Positions 1-10,970 of a stretch of 64,000 nt of DNA are shown one piece after another. Position 1 is the stretch's first letter. The number at the start of each line of letters is the position of its first letter. The notes beneath the pieces were generated by a model that had not been told where the DNA came from, searched no databases, and worked only from the letters and a program-made list of their open reading frames with translations. The position numbers were made by a program, and so were the translations under genes. Source of the DNA: Solirubrobacterales bacterium. Its GTDB lineage: Bacteria > Actinomycetota > Thermoleophilia > Solirubrobacterales > Solirubrobacteraceae. Location: assembly GCA_027315115.1 (NCBI GenBank), contig DAHUYQ010000036.1, forward strand, positions 1 to 64,000, in the 5' to 3' direction.

Positions 1-136
1 CCACGGGAGTGAGCAACACCCGAAGCCGGTGGCCTAACCCGCAAGGGAGGGAGCCGTCGAAGGTGGGGCTCGTGACTGGGGTGAAGTCGTAACAAGGTAG
101 CCGTAGCGGAAGCTGCGGCTGGATCACCTCCTTTCT
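1..136 (+). rRNA. rrs: 16S ribosomal RNA, 3' end (partial)
   Basis: The 3' end of 16S rRNA, beginning before the window. The conserved helix 44/45 sequence GAAGTCGTAACAAGGTAGCC (about 82-101) and the terminal anti-Shine-Dalgarno GGATCACCTCCTTTCT (121-136) are present. It is followed in the same direction by 23S and 5S. The mature 3' end is placed by homology and may be off by a few bases. Confidence 0.95.
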
Positions 137-570
137 AGGGAGCGCCTTCGGGCGCCCCGATCCAGCGGTCGCGCCGGCCGAGGTTCCTTCGGACCTCGCA
201 CGGCTGACGCGACGTCAAAGCGGATCGGGCCTAGCACGTCGACCGAACCTGGTCTGCGCGCCTTGCGCGAACACGGCTCCCGCCCTACAGGGCAGCCGTC
301 TCGTGGAGGGCACAAACGACCGCAGGACATGCTGTTGAGTTTTGAGAGACCGGCGCCCGTCGCCGGTGATGTGAAGGCGCATAGAGCGTCCGCACGCGAA
401 GTCACCGACGGCCGGCGCGAGACAGCCTCTCCAACGGTCCTTGAAAACTGCACAGAAGCCACATGACCGCCCATCGATAAGCGGGCGGTCAAACGGGTAT
501 CACCGAGCCGTTTTCGACCTTCGGGTCGGGGATGGCTTCATAGGGCTCGTCGAGAGCCCTTTAGATCACC
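137..570 (+). other. 16S-23S internal transcribed spacer, no tRNA
   Basis: A spacer of about 430 nt. I find no tRNA-Ile or tRNA-Ala: there is no acceptor/T-arm pair and no GTTCGA-type T-loop in a cloverleaf context. It starts with a hairpin just after 16S (GCGCC-TTCG-GGCGC). It also contains a strong stem, GACCGCCC (465-472) with GGGCGGTC (483-490), and a stretch CCTTGAAAACTGCACAGAAG (439-458) of the kind found before 23S in many Gram-positive operons. These probably form RNase III processing stems and antitermination elements. Confidence 0.8.
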
Positions 571-3570
<3,000 letters not shown>

Positions 3571-3643
3571 TTATTTGATCTTTCTGGTGGTACCCGTGTG
3601 GCGCTGTGTAGTTTTGAAGGACCGGAGTGGTCTCTCGAGATTT

Positions 3644-3759
3644 TCCGGTGGCTTTGGCGAGGGGGAAACACCTCTTCCCATTCCGAACAGAGCAGTTAAG
3701 CCCCTCAGCGCCGATGGTACTTGGCCCGCAAGGGCCCGGGAGAGTAGGACGCCGCCGGT
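3644..3759 (+). rRNA. rrf: 5S ribosomal RNA
   Basis: About 116 nt. The terminal helix is formed by CCGGTGGC (3645-3652) and GCCGCCGG (3751-3758), with one G-T mismatch-type pair. The core contains the invariant CCCATTCCGAACAGAGCAGTTAAG segment and a GAGAGTAGGACG 3' part. It lies about 75 nt after 23S in the same transcription unit. Confidence 0.93.
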
Positions 3760-3799
3760 TTTTTTATGCAGCAGTCGAGCCGCCCTCGGGCGGCTCGAC
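3759..3799 (+). terminator. Probable rRNA operon terminator region
   Basis: A run of seven T (3759-3765) follows the closing 5S helix directly. Nine bases later there is a perfect 11-bp hairpin, GTCGAGCCGCC (3774-3784), loop CTCG, GGCGGCTCGAC (3789-3799). The hairpin has no U tract of its own, so the 5S stem plus T-run may terminate and the hairpin may act as backup or for the facing strand. Confidence 0.6.
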
Positions 3800-3898
3800 G
3801 CGCTTCTGCCAGTGGTGGCCTACCGGGATGGCGCCGCAGGCTCGCGTGATACGAGCGTCGACAGCGGGACCTTCAAGATCAGACACTCAACGAGAGCA

Positions 3899-4228
3899 TC
3901 AAGAGACGTGCGCGCCACGGCGCGTCTCGCCGGACGTCGCCCTGGCGAACGCCCGCATCGTGGCCGGCGCGGTGCGGTGCGGCTGCCGGCTGGCTACGGG
4001 CGAGAGGCAGACCTGGGTCGGCCTGGGAAGCGAGCCGCCGCGACGGCGCTCCGGCGCCTGCCACGCGGCCTGAAGCCGCTCCCGGTGCGGATGCTGCACG
4101 GCGGCGGTCTCCTGGTCGACCTCCCAGTCGACGTCGTTGTCGTTCTCGACGATCAGGAGCGTGCGGGCCGCGGAGAGCATCGCCCGGGAGCGGCGAGCAA
4201 GGTCTGTTTGAAGAGCGGAAGCGAACAT
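3899..4228 (-). CDS. Small hypothetical protein, possible SOS gene
   Basis: I do not recognise a family. It would be a soluble 109-residue protein with no membrane segment, with an acidic stretch (LLIVENDNDVDWEVDQE) and an Arg/Pro-rich C-terminal half. The evidence for coding is composition: from about residue 17 nearly every third codon position is G or C, as in neighbouring genes. The chosen ATG (4228) sits 7 nt after a TACAGT -10 hexamer, which would give a leaderless mRNA; a downstream ATG at 4180 is the main alternative and starts where the G+C bias begins. There is no Shine-Dalgarno for either. Two LexA-like palindromes flank the -10. It is transcribed divergently from murA. Confidence 0.5.
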   Translation of the reverse strand: MFASALQTDLARRSRAMLSAARTLLIVENDNDVDWEVDQETAAVQHPHRERLQAAWQAPERRRGGSLPRPTQVCLSPVASRQPHRTAPATMRAFARATSGETRRGAHVS

Positions 4229-4270
4229 GTGTGCGACTGTACGGATGGGTGCGGACGGAACGCGCGTTCG
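4222..4270 (-). promoter_or_regulatory. Two LexA/SOS-box-like sites around a -10 box
   Basis: Site 2 (4257-4270), GGAAC-GCGC-GTTCG, and site 1 (4222-4235), CGAAC-ATGT-GTGCG, each match the Gram-positive LexA consensus CGAAC-N4-GTTCG at 9 of 10 defined positions. Site 2 has a perfect GAAC-GCGC-GTTC core. Between them on the minus strand lies TACAGT (4241-4236), a TANNNT -10, 7 nt from the ATG at 4228. No good -35 is visible. This is the arrangement expected of repressor sites blocking a promoter. Confidence 0.45.
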
Positions 4271-4271
4271 G

Positions 4272-4302
4272 TTGCGTGTGAGGGCGCGCAAGCGCGTAAG
4301 AT
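4272..4302 (+). promoter_or_regulatory. Candidate murA promoter
   Basis: TTGCGT (4272-4277) and TAAGAT (4297-4302) with a 19-bp spacer, giving a leader of about 120 nt before murA. The spacer is long for a standard sigma-70 promoter, so this is tentative. It directly abuts LexA-like site 2 on the other side. Confidence 0.35.
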
Positions 4303-4428
4303 CCGCATCGTGAAGCCATTTCTCGGCCTCGCCACGTGCAACGAGAATTGCATCGACCTCCGTGTTCGCCCGGCGGGCGGCTCCGCGAGGCAGGTCGCGC
4401 CGGCGCCATCGCGTAATTGGAGGGCACG

Positions 4429-5808
4429 ATGACTGTTAGGCTTGCCGCACCCCACGGGCAGTCGAACGGCGCGCGTCGTGGGGCCAGGGGCGCAGAGAAG
4501 ATGGAGAAGTTCGTTATCGAAGGCGGCGCTCCCCTGTCGGGCACGCTCGCTCCCGCCGGCAACAAGAACGGCGCTCTTCCGATCCTTGCGTGCTGCCTGC
4601 TGACCTCCGATGAGGTCCGGGTCGGCAACGTGCCGAGGATCCGCGACGTGGACGCGATGCTCGCGATCCTCGAGGAGATCGGCGTCGATGTCGCCTGGAC
4701 CGGCGCCAACGAGGTGACGCTCTGCGCGGCCGGCGCCGGTGACCGCGTCTCGCTCGACCCGGAGCTGGCCGAGCAGATCCGCGCGTCGTTCCTGCTGGCC
4801 GGCCCGCTGCTGGCGCGCTTTCGCCGTGCCGTGATGCCTCCCCCCGGCGGCGACGTGATCGGCCGCCGCCGCCTGGACCCGCATCTGGACGCCTTCCGGG
4901 CGATGGGGGCGCAGACCACCAGCGGCCGCGACATCGTGCTCGAAGCTCCCGGCGGTCTGCGGCCGAGTGACGTCTTCATGGACGAGCCGTCGGTGATGGC
5001 GACCGAGAACGCGCTGATGGCCGCCGCGCTCACCCCGGGCGCGACCGTGATCCGCAACGCCGCCTGCGAGCCGCACGTCCAGGATCTCGCGCGGATGCTC
5101 GTGAAGATGGGCGCCGACGTCCAGGGAATCGGCTCCAACCTGATCACCGTCGAGGGCGCCCAGAGCCTGCACGGCTGCTTCCACGAGGTCGCGCCGGACC
5201 ACATCGAGATCGGGAGCTTCATCGCGCTTGCCGGCGTAACGGGCGGTGAGCTGCGGATAGCCGGCACGGTGCCCGACGACCTGCGCATGATTCGGCTGGT
5301 CTTCGAGCGGATCGGCCTGCGGACCGAGCTGGACGGCAACGACGTGCTCGTGCCGGGTGGCCAGAAGCTCGTGGCCCAAGCGGACGTCGGCGAGTACAAG
5401 AGCAAGATCCAAGACGGCCCGTGGCCCGCCTTCCCGGCCGACCTGACCTCCATCGCCGTCGCGCTGGCGACGCAGGCGGAGGGCTCGATCCTCGTGCACG
5501 AGTGGATGTTCGAGAACCGCCTGATCTTCACCGACAAGCTGATCCTGATGGGCGCCGACATCGTCATGTGCGACCCGCACCGGGCGATCGTCACAGGCCC
5601 CCGCAGGCTGCGCGGCGCGCGCGTCGAGTCGCCGGACATCCGTGCCGGCATGGCGATGCTGCTCGCGGCGCTCTGCGCCGACGGCCAGAGCGAGATCGGA
5701 AACGTGCGGCAGATCGACCGGGGCTACGAGCGGATCGACGAGCGTTTGCGCGAGCTCGGCGCGCGCATCGAGCGTGTGGCGACCGAGCCCGAGGAGCACC
5801 GCGTCTGA
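4429..5808 (+). CDS. murA: UDP-N-acetylglucosamine 1-carboxyvinyltransferase MurA
   Basis: First committed step of peptidoglycan synthesis in the cytoplasm: transfer of enolpyruvate from PEP to UDP-GlcNAc. The EPSP-synthase-like two-domain fold is supported by the substrate motif AGNKNGALPIL (K46-N47) and by IRASFLLAGPLLARF before the catalytic loop. The loop reads PPPGGDVIG, so the usual catalytic Cys is Asp (D142), as in mycobacterial and chlamydial MurA, which resist fosfomycin. The ATG at 4429 has a strong GGAGG at 6 nt and adds 24 residues before the conserved start at the internal Met (4501). It precedes hisZ by 73 nt and has its own leader. Confidence 0.95.
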   Translation: MTVRLAAPHGQSNGARRGARGAEKMEKFVIEGGAPLSGTLAPAGNKNGALPILACCLLTSDEVRVGNVPRIRDVDAMLAILEEIGVDVAWTGANEVTLCAAGAGDRVSLDPELAEQIRASFLLAGPLLARFRRAVMPPPGGDVIGRRRLDPHLDAFRAMGAQTTSGRDIVLEAPGGLRPSDVFMDEPSVMATENALMAAALTPGATVIRNAACEPHVQDLARMLVKMGADVQGIGSNLITVEGAQSLHGCFHEVAPDHIEIGSFIALAGVTGGELRIAGTVPDDLRMIRLVFERIGLRTELDGNDVLVPGGQKLVAQADVGEYKSKIQDGPWPAFPADLTSIAVALATQAEGSILVHEWMFENRLIFTDKLILMGADIVMCDPHRAIVTGPRRLRGARVESPDIRAGMAMLLAALCADGQSEIGNVRQIDRGYERIDERLRELGARIERVATEPEEHRV

Positions 5809-5866
5809 TCAACGGTCGCCGCTGTCTGCCGGCGCCCGCGGGCCGGGACGCAGGCGCGGCGATGGA

Positions 5867-5872
5867 TAGGCT
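5867..5872 (+). promoter_or_regulatory. -10 hexamer TAGGCT before hisZ
   Basis: TAGGCT lies 9 nt before the GTG start of hisZ and no Shine-Dalgarno is visible between them. This would give a very short or absent leader. No clear -35 is seen. Confidence 0.35.
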
Positions 5873-5881
5873 CTGCCCGCA

Positions 5882-6862
5882 GTGATTCATCCGATTCCAA
5901 GCGGCACGAGAGACGTGCTCCCCGACGAGATGCGCGAGCTGCGCCAGATCAGCGACGCGCTGCGCGCCGGGTTCGAAGACCACGGCTACGGCGAGGTGTA
6001 CACGCCCGCGCTGGAGTACGAGGAGGTGCTCGCGCGCGCCGACATGGCTGAGGCCGCGCCCGCCTACCGCACCTACGACGAGGCCGGCGCGATGCTCGCG
6101 CTGCGCTCCGACATGACGGTCCCGATCGCCCGCGTGGTCTCCACCCGCTATCCCGACTCGGAGCTGCCGCTGCGCTTCTGCTACCTGGCGCACTGCTACC
6201 GGCGGGTGCGCCCGCAGCGCGGACAGCCCCGCGAGCTGCTGCAGGCCGGCATCGAGCTGATCGGGGCGCCCGCCCCCGAGGGCACGATCGAGGCGCTGAC
6301 GGTGCTCTGTCGCACGCTGGAGCGCGCCGGCCTGAAGGACTTCCGCGTCGGGCTGGGCGACGCCTCGCTGTACGGCACCCTGATGGAGGGACTCGGGGTG
6401 GCCGGCGCGCTCCGCGAGGCCCTCATCGACGCGCTCGCACGCCGCGACTTCGTCACGCTCGAGCGCACGCTGGGCGAAGCGGATCTGCCCGCCGACGCCC
6501 GTGCGGTGCTGCTGGAGGTGCCGCAGATGCGCGGCGGCGCCGAGGTGCTCGACCACGCTCCCGGACCGGTGGCCGACGCGGTCGCCGGCATGCGCGAGGT
6601 CGGTGAGGGCCTGCCGTCGGACGTCTCCGCACGCGTGATCTTCGACCTCGGTCTCGTGCGCAGCATCGGCTACTACACGGGCGCCGTCTTCGAGGTCTAC
6701 GACCCGGCGCTCGGGACGCCGCTCGGCGGCGGCGGCCGCTACGACGAGCTGCTCGGGCGCTTCGGCCGGGAGCTGCCGGCAGTCGGCTTCGCGCTCGGCG
6801 TCGAAGCGCTACACATCGCGCTCGCCGGCGAGGAGCGCGGCACGGGAGCGATGCTGGAATGA
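5882..6862 (+). CDS. hisZ: ATP phosphoribosyltransferase regulatory subunit HisZ
   Basis: A histidyl-tRNA-synthetase-like protein (326 aa, GTG start) that forms a complex with short-form HisG and is required for the first step of histidine synthesis. Class II synthetase features include motif 2-like LRFCYLAHCYRRVRP and the C-terminal GGGGRYDELLGRFGRELPAVGFALG. It lacks the C-terminal anticodon-binding domain of true HisS, consistent with HisZ. Its stop overlaps the hisG start (ATGA). Adjacency to a 239-residue HisG is strong support. Confidence 0.92.
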   Translation: MIHPIPSGTRDVLPDEMRELRQISDALRAGFEDHGYGEVYTPALEYEEVLARADMAEAAPAYRTYDEAGAMLALRSDMTVPIARVVSTRYPDSELPLRFCYLAHCYRRVRPQRGQPRELLQAGIELIGAPAPEGTIEALTVLCRTLERAGLKDFRVGLGDASLYGTLMEGLGVAGALREALIDALARRDFVTLERTLGEADLPADARAVLLEVPQMRGGAEVLDHAPGPVADAVAGMREVGEGLPSDVSARVIFDLGLVRSIGYYTGAVFEVYDPALGTPLGGGGRYDELLGRFGRELPAVGFALGVEALHIALAGEERGTGAMLE

Positions 6863-7578
6863 GCATGCAGTCGGAGCCCGGCAGGCTGATGATCGCGGTT
6901 CCGCGCGGCGCGCTGCTGACCGAGACGCTCGACGTGCTCGACAGCCTCGGCCTGGACACGGCGGAGATGCGCGAGAACGACCGCAAGCTGCTGTTCGAGC
7001 GGATCGGCGCTCTGCACGGCTGCGACGGGATCGCGACCGAGATCGGCGCGATCACGATGCGTCCCTCCGACGTTCCCACCTACGTGGAGGCAGGCGCCGC
7101 CGACCTGGGCGTGACGGGCAAGGACGTGCTGCTGGAGCAGGTCGGCTTCGACGGCGCCGCCGGCGGACGAGAGGTCTACGAGCTGCTCGACCTCGGCTTC
7201 GGTGGCTGCACGATGGTGCTGGCAACCAAGGCCGGCGAGAGCCGGGCGGGCGAGAACCCGGCGGCGGAGGCGCTGCGACGGCTGGGCGTGATGAGGATCG
7301 CGACGAAGTACCCGCGCATCGCGCTTGCGCACATGGAGCAGACCGGCAGGCAGGCCGAGATCGTCGAGGTGAAGGGGTCCGTCGAGCTGGCGCCGCTGAC
7401 CGGGCTGGCGGAGGCGATCGTCGATCTGACCGCCACGGGCACGACGCTGCGCGAGAACGGGCTGGTCGTCAGAGAGGAGATCGTGCACTGCACCGCGCGC
7501 CTGATCGCCAACCCGGTCGCCCACAAGCTGAAGGCCGCCGCGATCCAGGACGTGATGGGAGCGCTGCGTGCAGGTTGA
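6859..7578 (+). CDS. hisG: ATP phosphoribosyltransferase, short form HisG
   Basis: Condenses ATP and PRPP, the committed and feedback-controlled step of histidine synthesis. At 239 residues it is the short form, which lacks the C-terminal allosteric ACT-like domain and depends on HisZ. Motifs: MIAVPRGALLTETL at the N-terminus, ADLGVTGKDVLLE, IATKYPRIA and VEVKGSVELAPLTGLAEAIVDL, the last containing the PRPP-binding segment TATGTTLRENGL just after. It overlaps hisD by 11 nt, so translation is probably coupled. Confidence 0.95.
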   Translation: MSMQSEPGRLMIAVPRGALLTETLDVLDSLGLDTAEMRENDRKLLFERIGALHGCDGIATEIGAITMRPSDVPTYVEAGAADLGVTGKDVLLEQVGFDGAAGGREVYELLDLGFGGCTMVLATKAGESRAGENPAAEALRRLGVMRIATKYPRIALAHMEQTGRQAEIVEVKGSVELAPLTGLAEAIVDLTATGTTLRENGLVVREEIVHCTARLIANPVAHKLKAAAIQDVMGALRAG

Positions 7579-8911
7579 GCGCATCCCGCAGGCGAAGGCG
7601 CAGCAGCTCGGGCCGGCGGCGGTGGCCACGCAGGTCCGCTCGCTGATTCCCGGCGTCGAGTCGGTCGGCGACCAGGTGCGCCAGATCATCGCCGAGGTGC
7701 AACGCGATGGCGACGCGGCGGTGCTGGCGATGACCAGTCGCCTCGACCTCGACGGCGCGCCGCCTCGCCCGCTGCTGGTGGAGCCCGCTCAGCTCGACGA
7801 GGCGATCAAGTCGATGAGCCGTGAGGTGATCGCCGGCCTGCAGGTGAGCATCACCAACGTCGCCGAGGTCGCGAGCGCGGTCGGCGGCACGGATTCGAGC
7901 ACGCGCCTGCAGCAGGGCCACTCGGTGACGCTGCGCGAGCTGCCCGTCGACAGCGCCGCCGTCTACGTCCCCGGAGGGCGGGCTCCATATCCGAGCACCG
8001 CCGTGATGGGCGTGGTGACCGCGCGCGCCGCCGGCGTGCTCGACGTCTGCGTCTGCTCGCCGCCGGGCCCAAGCGGCGAGATCGATCCGGTCGTGCTCGG
8101 CGCCTGCCGGCTGCTGGGCGTCCAGCGCGTCTACCGGATGGGGGGCGCGCAGGCGGTCGCGGCGCTGGCCTGCGGCACCGAGACGGTGCCGCGCGCGGAC
8201 GTGATCGTCGGGCCGGGCAACCTCTACGTGCAGGAGGCTAAGCGCCAGCTCTCCGACCGCGTCGGCATCGACTCGATCGCGGGCCCCAGCGATCTCGTCG
8301 TCGCCTTCGGCGCCGACGCCGACCTGCGGCTGGTCGCCCTCGACCTGCTGGCCCAGGCTGAGCACGGCCAGGGCAGCCTCGTGGTGGCCGTCTGCCCGCA
8401 CGAGCAGGTGCTCGACGAGCTGGAAGTGCAGCTCAGTCGTCTCGGCGAAGGGCACGCAGGGATCGAGCAGGCGGCGTTCGCGGCGGTGTGTAGCATGGAC
8501 GCCGCGGGCGCCGTGGCGATAGCCGACGCGATCGCCCCCGAGCACCTGGAGCTGATCGGGTCCGAAGTCGAGGCGCTGGCGCCCGCCGTCAGGCACGCCG
8601 GCTGCCTGTTCGTCGGGGCGGGGTCTGCGACCGCGTTCGGCGACTACGTCGCCGGCTCAAACCACATCCTGCCGACCGGAGGCGCCGCGCGCTTCTCCTC
8701 GGTGCTGGGCCCCGGCACCTTTCGCCGCCGCATGGCGGAGGTGAGGATCGACGAGCAGCCGGCGCGGATGCTGGCCGCCGCCGGGGCGCCGATCGCCAGG
8801 ACGGAGGGCTTCGAGCTGCACGCCCTCTCGATGGAGGCACGCGCGCAGCAGGACGGTGGGGAGTCGCCCGCGGATGCGCCCGGAGCCGCGATCGGCGAGA
8901 ATCCATCCTGA
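7568..8911 (+). CDS. hisD: Histidinol dehydrogenase
   Basis: Oxidises L-histidinol to L-histidine in two NAD-dependent steps with one bound zinc. Seen: PGGRAPYPSTAVMGVVTA, the NAD region VIVGPGNLYVQEAKR, zinc/substrate residues in LLAQAEHGQGS and AIAPEHLELI, and FVGAGSATAFGDYVAGSNHILPTGG. The 447 residues include a C-terminal tail rich in Ala, Glu and Pro that is probably disordered. The GTG start lies inside the hisG end; the stop overlaps the hisB ATG by one base (TGATG). Confidence 0.95.
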   Translation: MQVERIPQAKAQQLGPAAVATQVRSLIPGVESVGDQVRQIIAEVQRDGDAAVLAMTSRLDLDGAPPRPLLVEPAQLDEAIKSMSREVIAGLQVSITNVAEVASAVGGTDSSTRLQQGHSVTLRELPVDSAAVYVPGGRAPYPSTAVMGVVTARAAGVLDVCVCSPPGPSGEIDPVVLGACRLLGVQRVYRMGGAQAVAALACGTETVPRADVIVGPGNLYVQEAKRQLSDRVGIDSIAGPSDLVVAFGADADLRLVALDLLAQAEHGQGSLVVAVCPHEQVLDELEVQLSRLGEGHAGIEQAAFAAVCSMDAAGAVAIADAIAPEHLELIGSEVEALAPAVRHAGCLFVGAGSATAFGDYVAGSNHILPTGGAARFSSVLGPGTFRRRMAEVRIDEQPARMLAAAGAPIARTEGFELHALSMEARAQQDGGESPADAPGAAIGENPS

Positions 8912-9504
8912 TGCAACGCACCGCGACGATCGCGCGCAAGACTGGCGAGACCGACGTTGCGCTCACCCTCGGGCTCGACGGCTCCGGGCAGGGAGCGCGC
9001 AGCACGGGCGTGGGCTTCTTCGACCACATGCTCGACCTGCTGGCGCGCCACGGCGGCCTGGACCTGGAGGTGCAGGTCATCGGCGACCTGCAGACAGGCG
9101 CCCACCACACCGTCGAGGATACCGCGATCGCGCTTGGGCAGGCGCTCGACGCCGCGCTCGGCGACCGCGCCCGGATCGTCCGCTACGGCTCCGCCCTGAT
9201 CCCGATGGATGAGGCGCGCGCGAGCTGCGCGATCGACATCTCCGGCCGCCCGTTCACGCTGTTCGAAGCGCAGCTTCCGCCCGGCAGCACCGGCGGCTTC
9301 GAGCACGAGCTGGCAGAGGAGTTCCTGCGCGCGCTGGCCAACGCCGCGAAGATCACCCTGCACGTGCAGATCCAGACGGGCAGCAACGCGCATCACATGA
9401 TCGAGGCGGCCTTCAAGGCGCTTGCGCGCGCGCTGCGAGCCGCCGTGGCGATCGACCCGACCGAGACGGGCGTGCCCAGCACCAAGGGCACGCTGACGGC
9501 GTGA
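8911..9504 (+). CDS. hisB: Imidazoleglycerol-phosphate dehydratase
   Basis: Dehydrates imidazole glycerol phosphate to imidazole acetol phosphate, a manganese enzyme. The metal motifs are all present: FFDHMLDLLARHG, HHTVEDTAIALG and SNAHHMIEAAFKALARAL. It is the monofunctional form (197 aa) without the N-terminal histidinol-phosphatase domain of enterobacterial HisB; no separate phosphatase is seen in the window. The stop overlaps hisH as GTGA. Confidence 0.95.
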   Translation: MQRTATIARKTGETDVALTLGLDGSGQGARSTGVGFFDHMLDLLARHGGLDLEVQVIGDLQTGAHHTVEDTAIALGQALDAALGDRARIVRYGSALIPMDEARASCAIDISGRPFTLFEAQLPPGSTGGFEHELAEEFLRALANAAKITLHVQIQTGSNAHHMIEAAFKALARALRAAVAIDPTETGVPSTKGTLTA

Positions 9505-10196
9505 GCGCGGCGAGCCCCTCCGGGGCGCCACCGACGACGCACGGCGGCGTGCGCCCGCGCATCGCCGTGATCGACTACGGGATGGGCAACCGCCGCTCGG
9601 TCGAAAAGGCGTTGCAGCGCGTGGGCGCGGAGGCATTCGTCTCGCGCGATCCGCGCCGGCTGCAAGGCGCCGACGGCCTGCTGCTGCCCGGCGTCGGCGC
9701 CTTTCCGGCCGCGATGGAGGTGATCGAGCAGCTCGGTCTGGACTCGTTGCTGCGGGAGCGCGCGCAGGCGGGCATGCCGATCTTCGGGAGCTGCATGGGG
9801 ATGCAGCTCCTGTTCGAGGGCTCGCAGGAGCACGGCGGAGCCGCCGGTCTGGGCCTGCTGGGCGGAGAGGTGCGCCGCCTTGACGCTCACGGCCAGAAGC
9901 TGCCTCACATCGGCTGGAGCGAGGTCACCCGCGTGCGCGACTCGGAGATCTGGCGGGATCTGCCGCCGCGGATCCACCTCTACCACGTGCACAGCTACGT
10001 TCCACACCCAAGCGATCCGCAGACCGTGATCGCCACCGCGCAGTACGGCGAGACCTTTGCGGCCGTCGTCGGCCAGGGCAACGTCTACGGCGCCCAGTCG
10101 CACCCGGAGAAGTCCTCCACGCACGGGCTGCGCCTGCTCGCCAACTTCGTGTCGATCTGCGCCCAGCGCACCGGCCGCCAGGCGGCCGCGGCCTGA
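9501..10196 (+). CDS. hisH: Imidazole glycerol phosphate synthase, glutaminase subunit HisH
   Basis: A class I glutamine amidotransferase that supplies ammonia to HisF. The nucleophile is C98 in FGSCMGMQLLFEGS; the His/Glu pair is in YGAQSHPEKSSTHG near the C-terminus. The N-terminal IAVIDYGMGNRRSV is typical. About 18 residues precede the conserved start, so the GTG chosen because it overlaps the hisB stop may give a short disordered leader. It overlaps hisA by one base. Confidence 0.93.
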   Translation: MSAASPSGAPPTTHGGVRPRIAVIDYGMGNRRSVEKALQRVGAEAFVSRDPRRLQGADGLLLPGVGAFPAAMEVIEQLGLDSLLRERAQAGMPIFGSCMGMQLLFEGSQEHGGAAGLGLLGGEVRRLDAHGQKLPHIGWSEVTRVRDSEIWRDLPPRIHLYHVHSYVPHPSDPQTVIATAQYGETFAAVVGQGNVYGAQSHPEKSSTHGLRLLANFVSICAQRTGRQAAAA

Positions 10197-10942
10197 TGAT
10201 CCTCTACCCGGCCATCGACATCCTCGGCGGCAAGGCCGTGCGTCTGACCAAGGGCGACTTCGACGCCAAGAAGGTCTACGAGGAGGACCCGCTGGCGGCC
10301 GCCGCGGCCTGGGTGGCAGACGGGGCCGACCATCTCCACGTCGTGGATCTCGACGGCGCCAAGGATGGCGGGCCGCGGAACCTGGAGAACCTGCGCCGGA
10401 TCGCAAGCGAGCTGGAGGTGCCGGTCCAATACGGCGGGGGCCTGCGAACGCTGCAGGCTGTGGAGGGTGCCCTGGACGCGGGCGCGAGCCGCGCGATCAT
10501 CGGCACGGCCGCCTTCGCCGACCCGCGGCTGCTGGACGACGCGATCGCGCGCTGGCCCGGCCAGATCGCCGTCTCGGTGGACGTGCGCGGGGGGGAGGTC
10601 GCCACCGCCGGCTGGACGCAGACCACCGGCAAGAGCGCCCTGGAGGTGATCGGCGAGCTGGCCGCGCGCGGCGCGCGGGACCTCGTGTACACCGACGTGG
10701 ACAGGGACGGGATGCTGGAAGGACCGAACCTGGAGAGCTTCGCCGCGCTGCTGGCCGGCGCCCGGGGCGCGCGCCTAATCTACTCCGGCGGGATCGGCCA
10801 GCTCGCCGACCTGGAGGCCCTGGCGAGCCTGGAGGCTCCGGCGTTGGAGGGCGTGATCGTGGGCAAGGCGCTGTACGAGCGCCGCTTCACCGTCGCGCAG
10901 GCGCTGACAGTTTTTGAGGGGCCGCCTTTGAGGGCGGCCTGA
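10196..10942 (+). CDS. hisA: ProFAR isomerase HisA
   Basis: A (beta/alpha)8-barrel isomerase converting ProFAR to PRFAR. Both catalytic acids are present: D8 in [14 protein letters not shown] and the Asp in [14 protein letters not shown]. Phosphate-binding loops are visible ([15 protein letters not shown]). It is 248 residues long. In some actinobacteria this protein is PriA, which also works in tryptophan synthesis; the window alone cannot tell the two apart. Confidence 0.92.
   Translation: MILYPAIDILGGKAVRLTKGDFDAKKVYEEDPLAAAAAWVADGADHLHVVDLDGAKDGGPRNLENLRRIASELEVPVQYGGGLRTLQAVEGALDAGASRAIIGTAAFADPRLLDDAIARWPGQIAVSVDVRGGEVATAGWTQTTGKSALEVIGELAARGARDLVYTDVDRDGMLEGPNLESFAALLAGARGARLIYSGGIGQLADLEALASLEAPALEGVIVGKALYERRFTVAQALTVFEGPPLRAA
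10920..10939 (+). terminator. Hairpin at the end of hisA
   Basis: GGCCGCC (10920-10926), loop TTTGAG, GGCGGCC (10933-10939), ending just before the hisA stop. There is no U tract, so termination would be weak or factor-dependent. Together with the -10 box before hisF it marks a likely transcription boundary. Confidence 0.35.
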
Positions 10943-10958
10943 GCGGGGTCGCGCGCGC

Positions 10959-10964
10959 TACCGT
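10959..10964 (+). promoter_or_regulatory. -10 hexamer TACCGT before hisF
   Basis: TACCGT lies 6 nt before GTG 10971 and 17 bp after the hisA stop, with no Shine-Dalgarno. If active, hisF is made from a leaderless mRNA as well as from read-through. Confidence 0.35.
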
Positions 10965-10970
10965 TTGCGC

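Noticed and set aside
137-570. tRNA-Ile or tRNA-Ala in the rRNA spacer
   Set aside because: No cloverleaf, anticodon arm or CCA-end pattern could be found on either strand.
3879-5799. Long minus-strand frames of 548 and 590 codons opposite murA
   Set aside because: They are mirror frames of a high-G+C gene; the plus-strand protein is clearly MurA. Only the 3899-4228 part shows its own coding bias and is kept.
8589-10406. Minus-strand frames of 330 and 337 codons opposite hisB and hisH
   Set aside because: Antisense shadows; hisB and hisH motifs are complete on the plus strand and operon overlaps leave no room.
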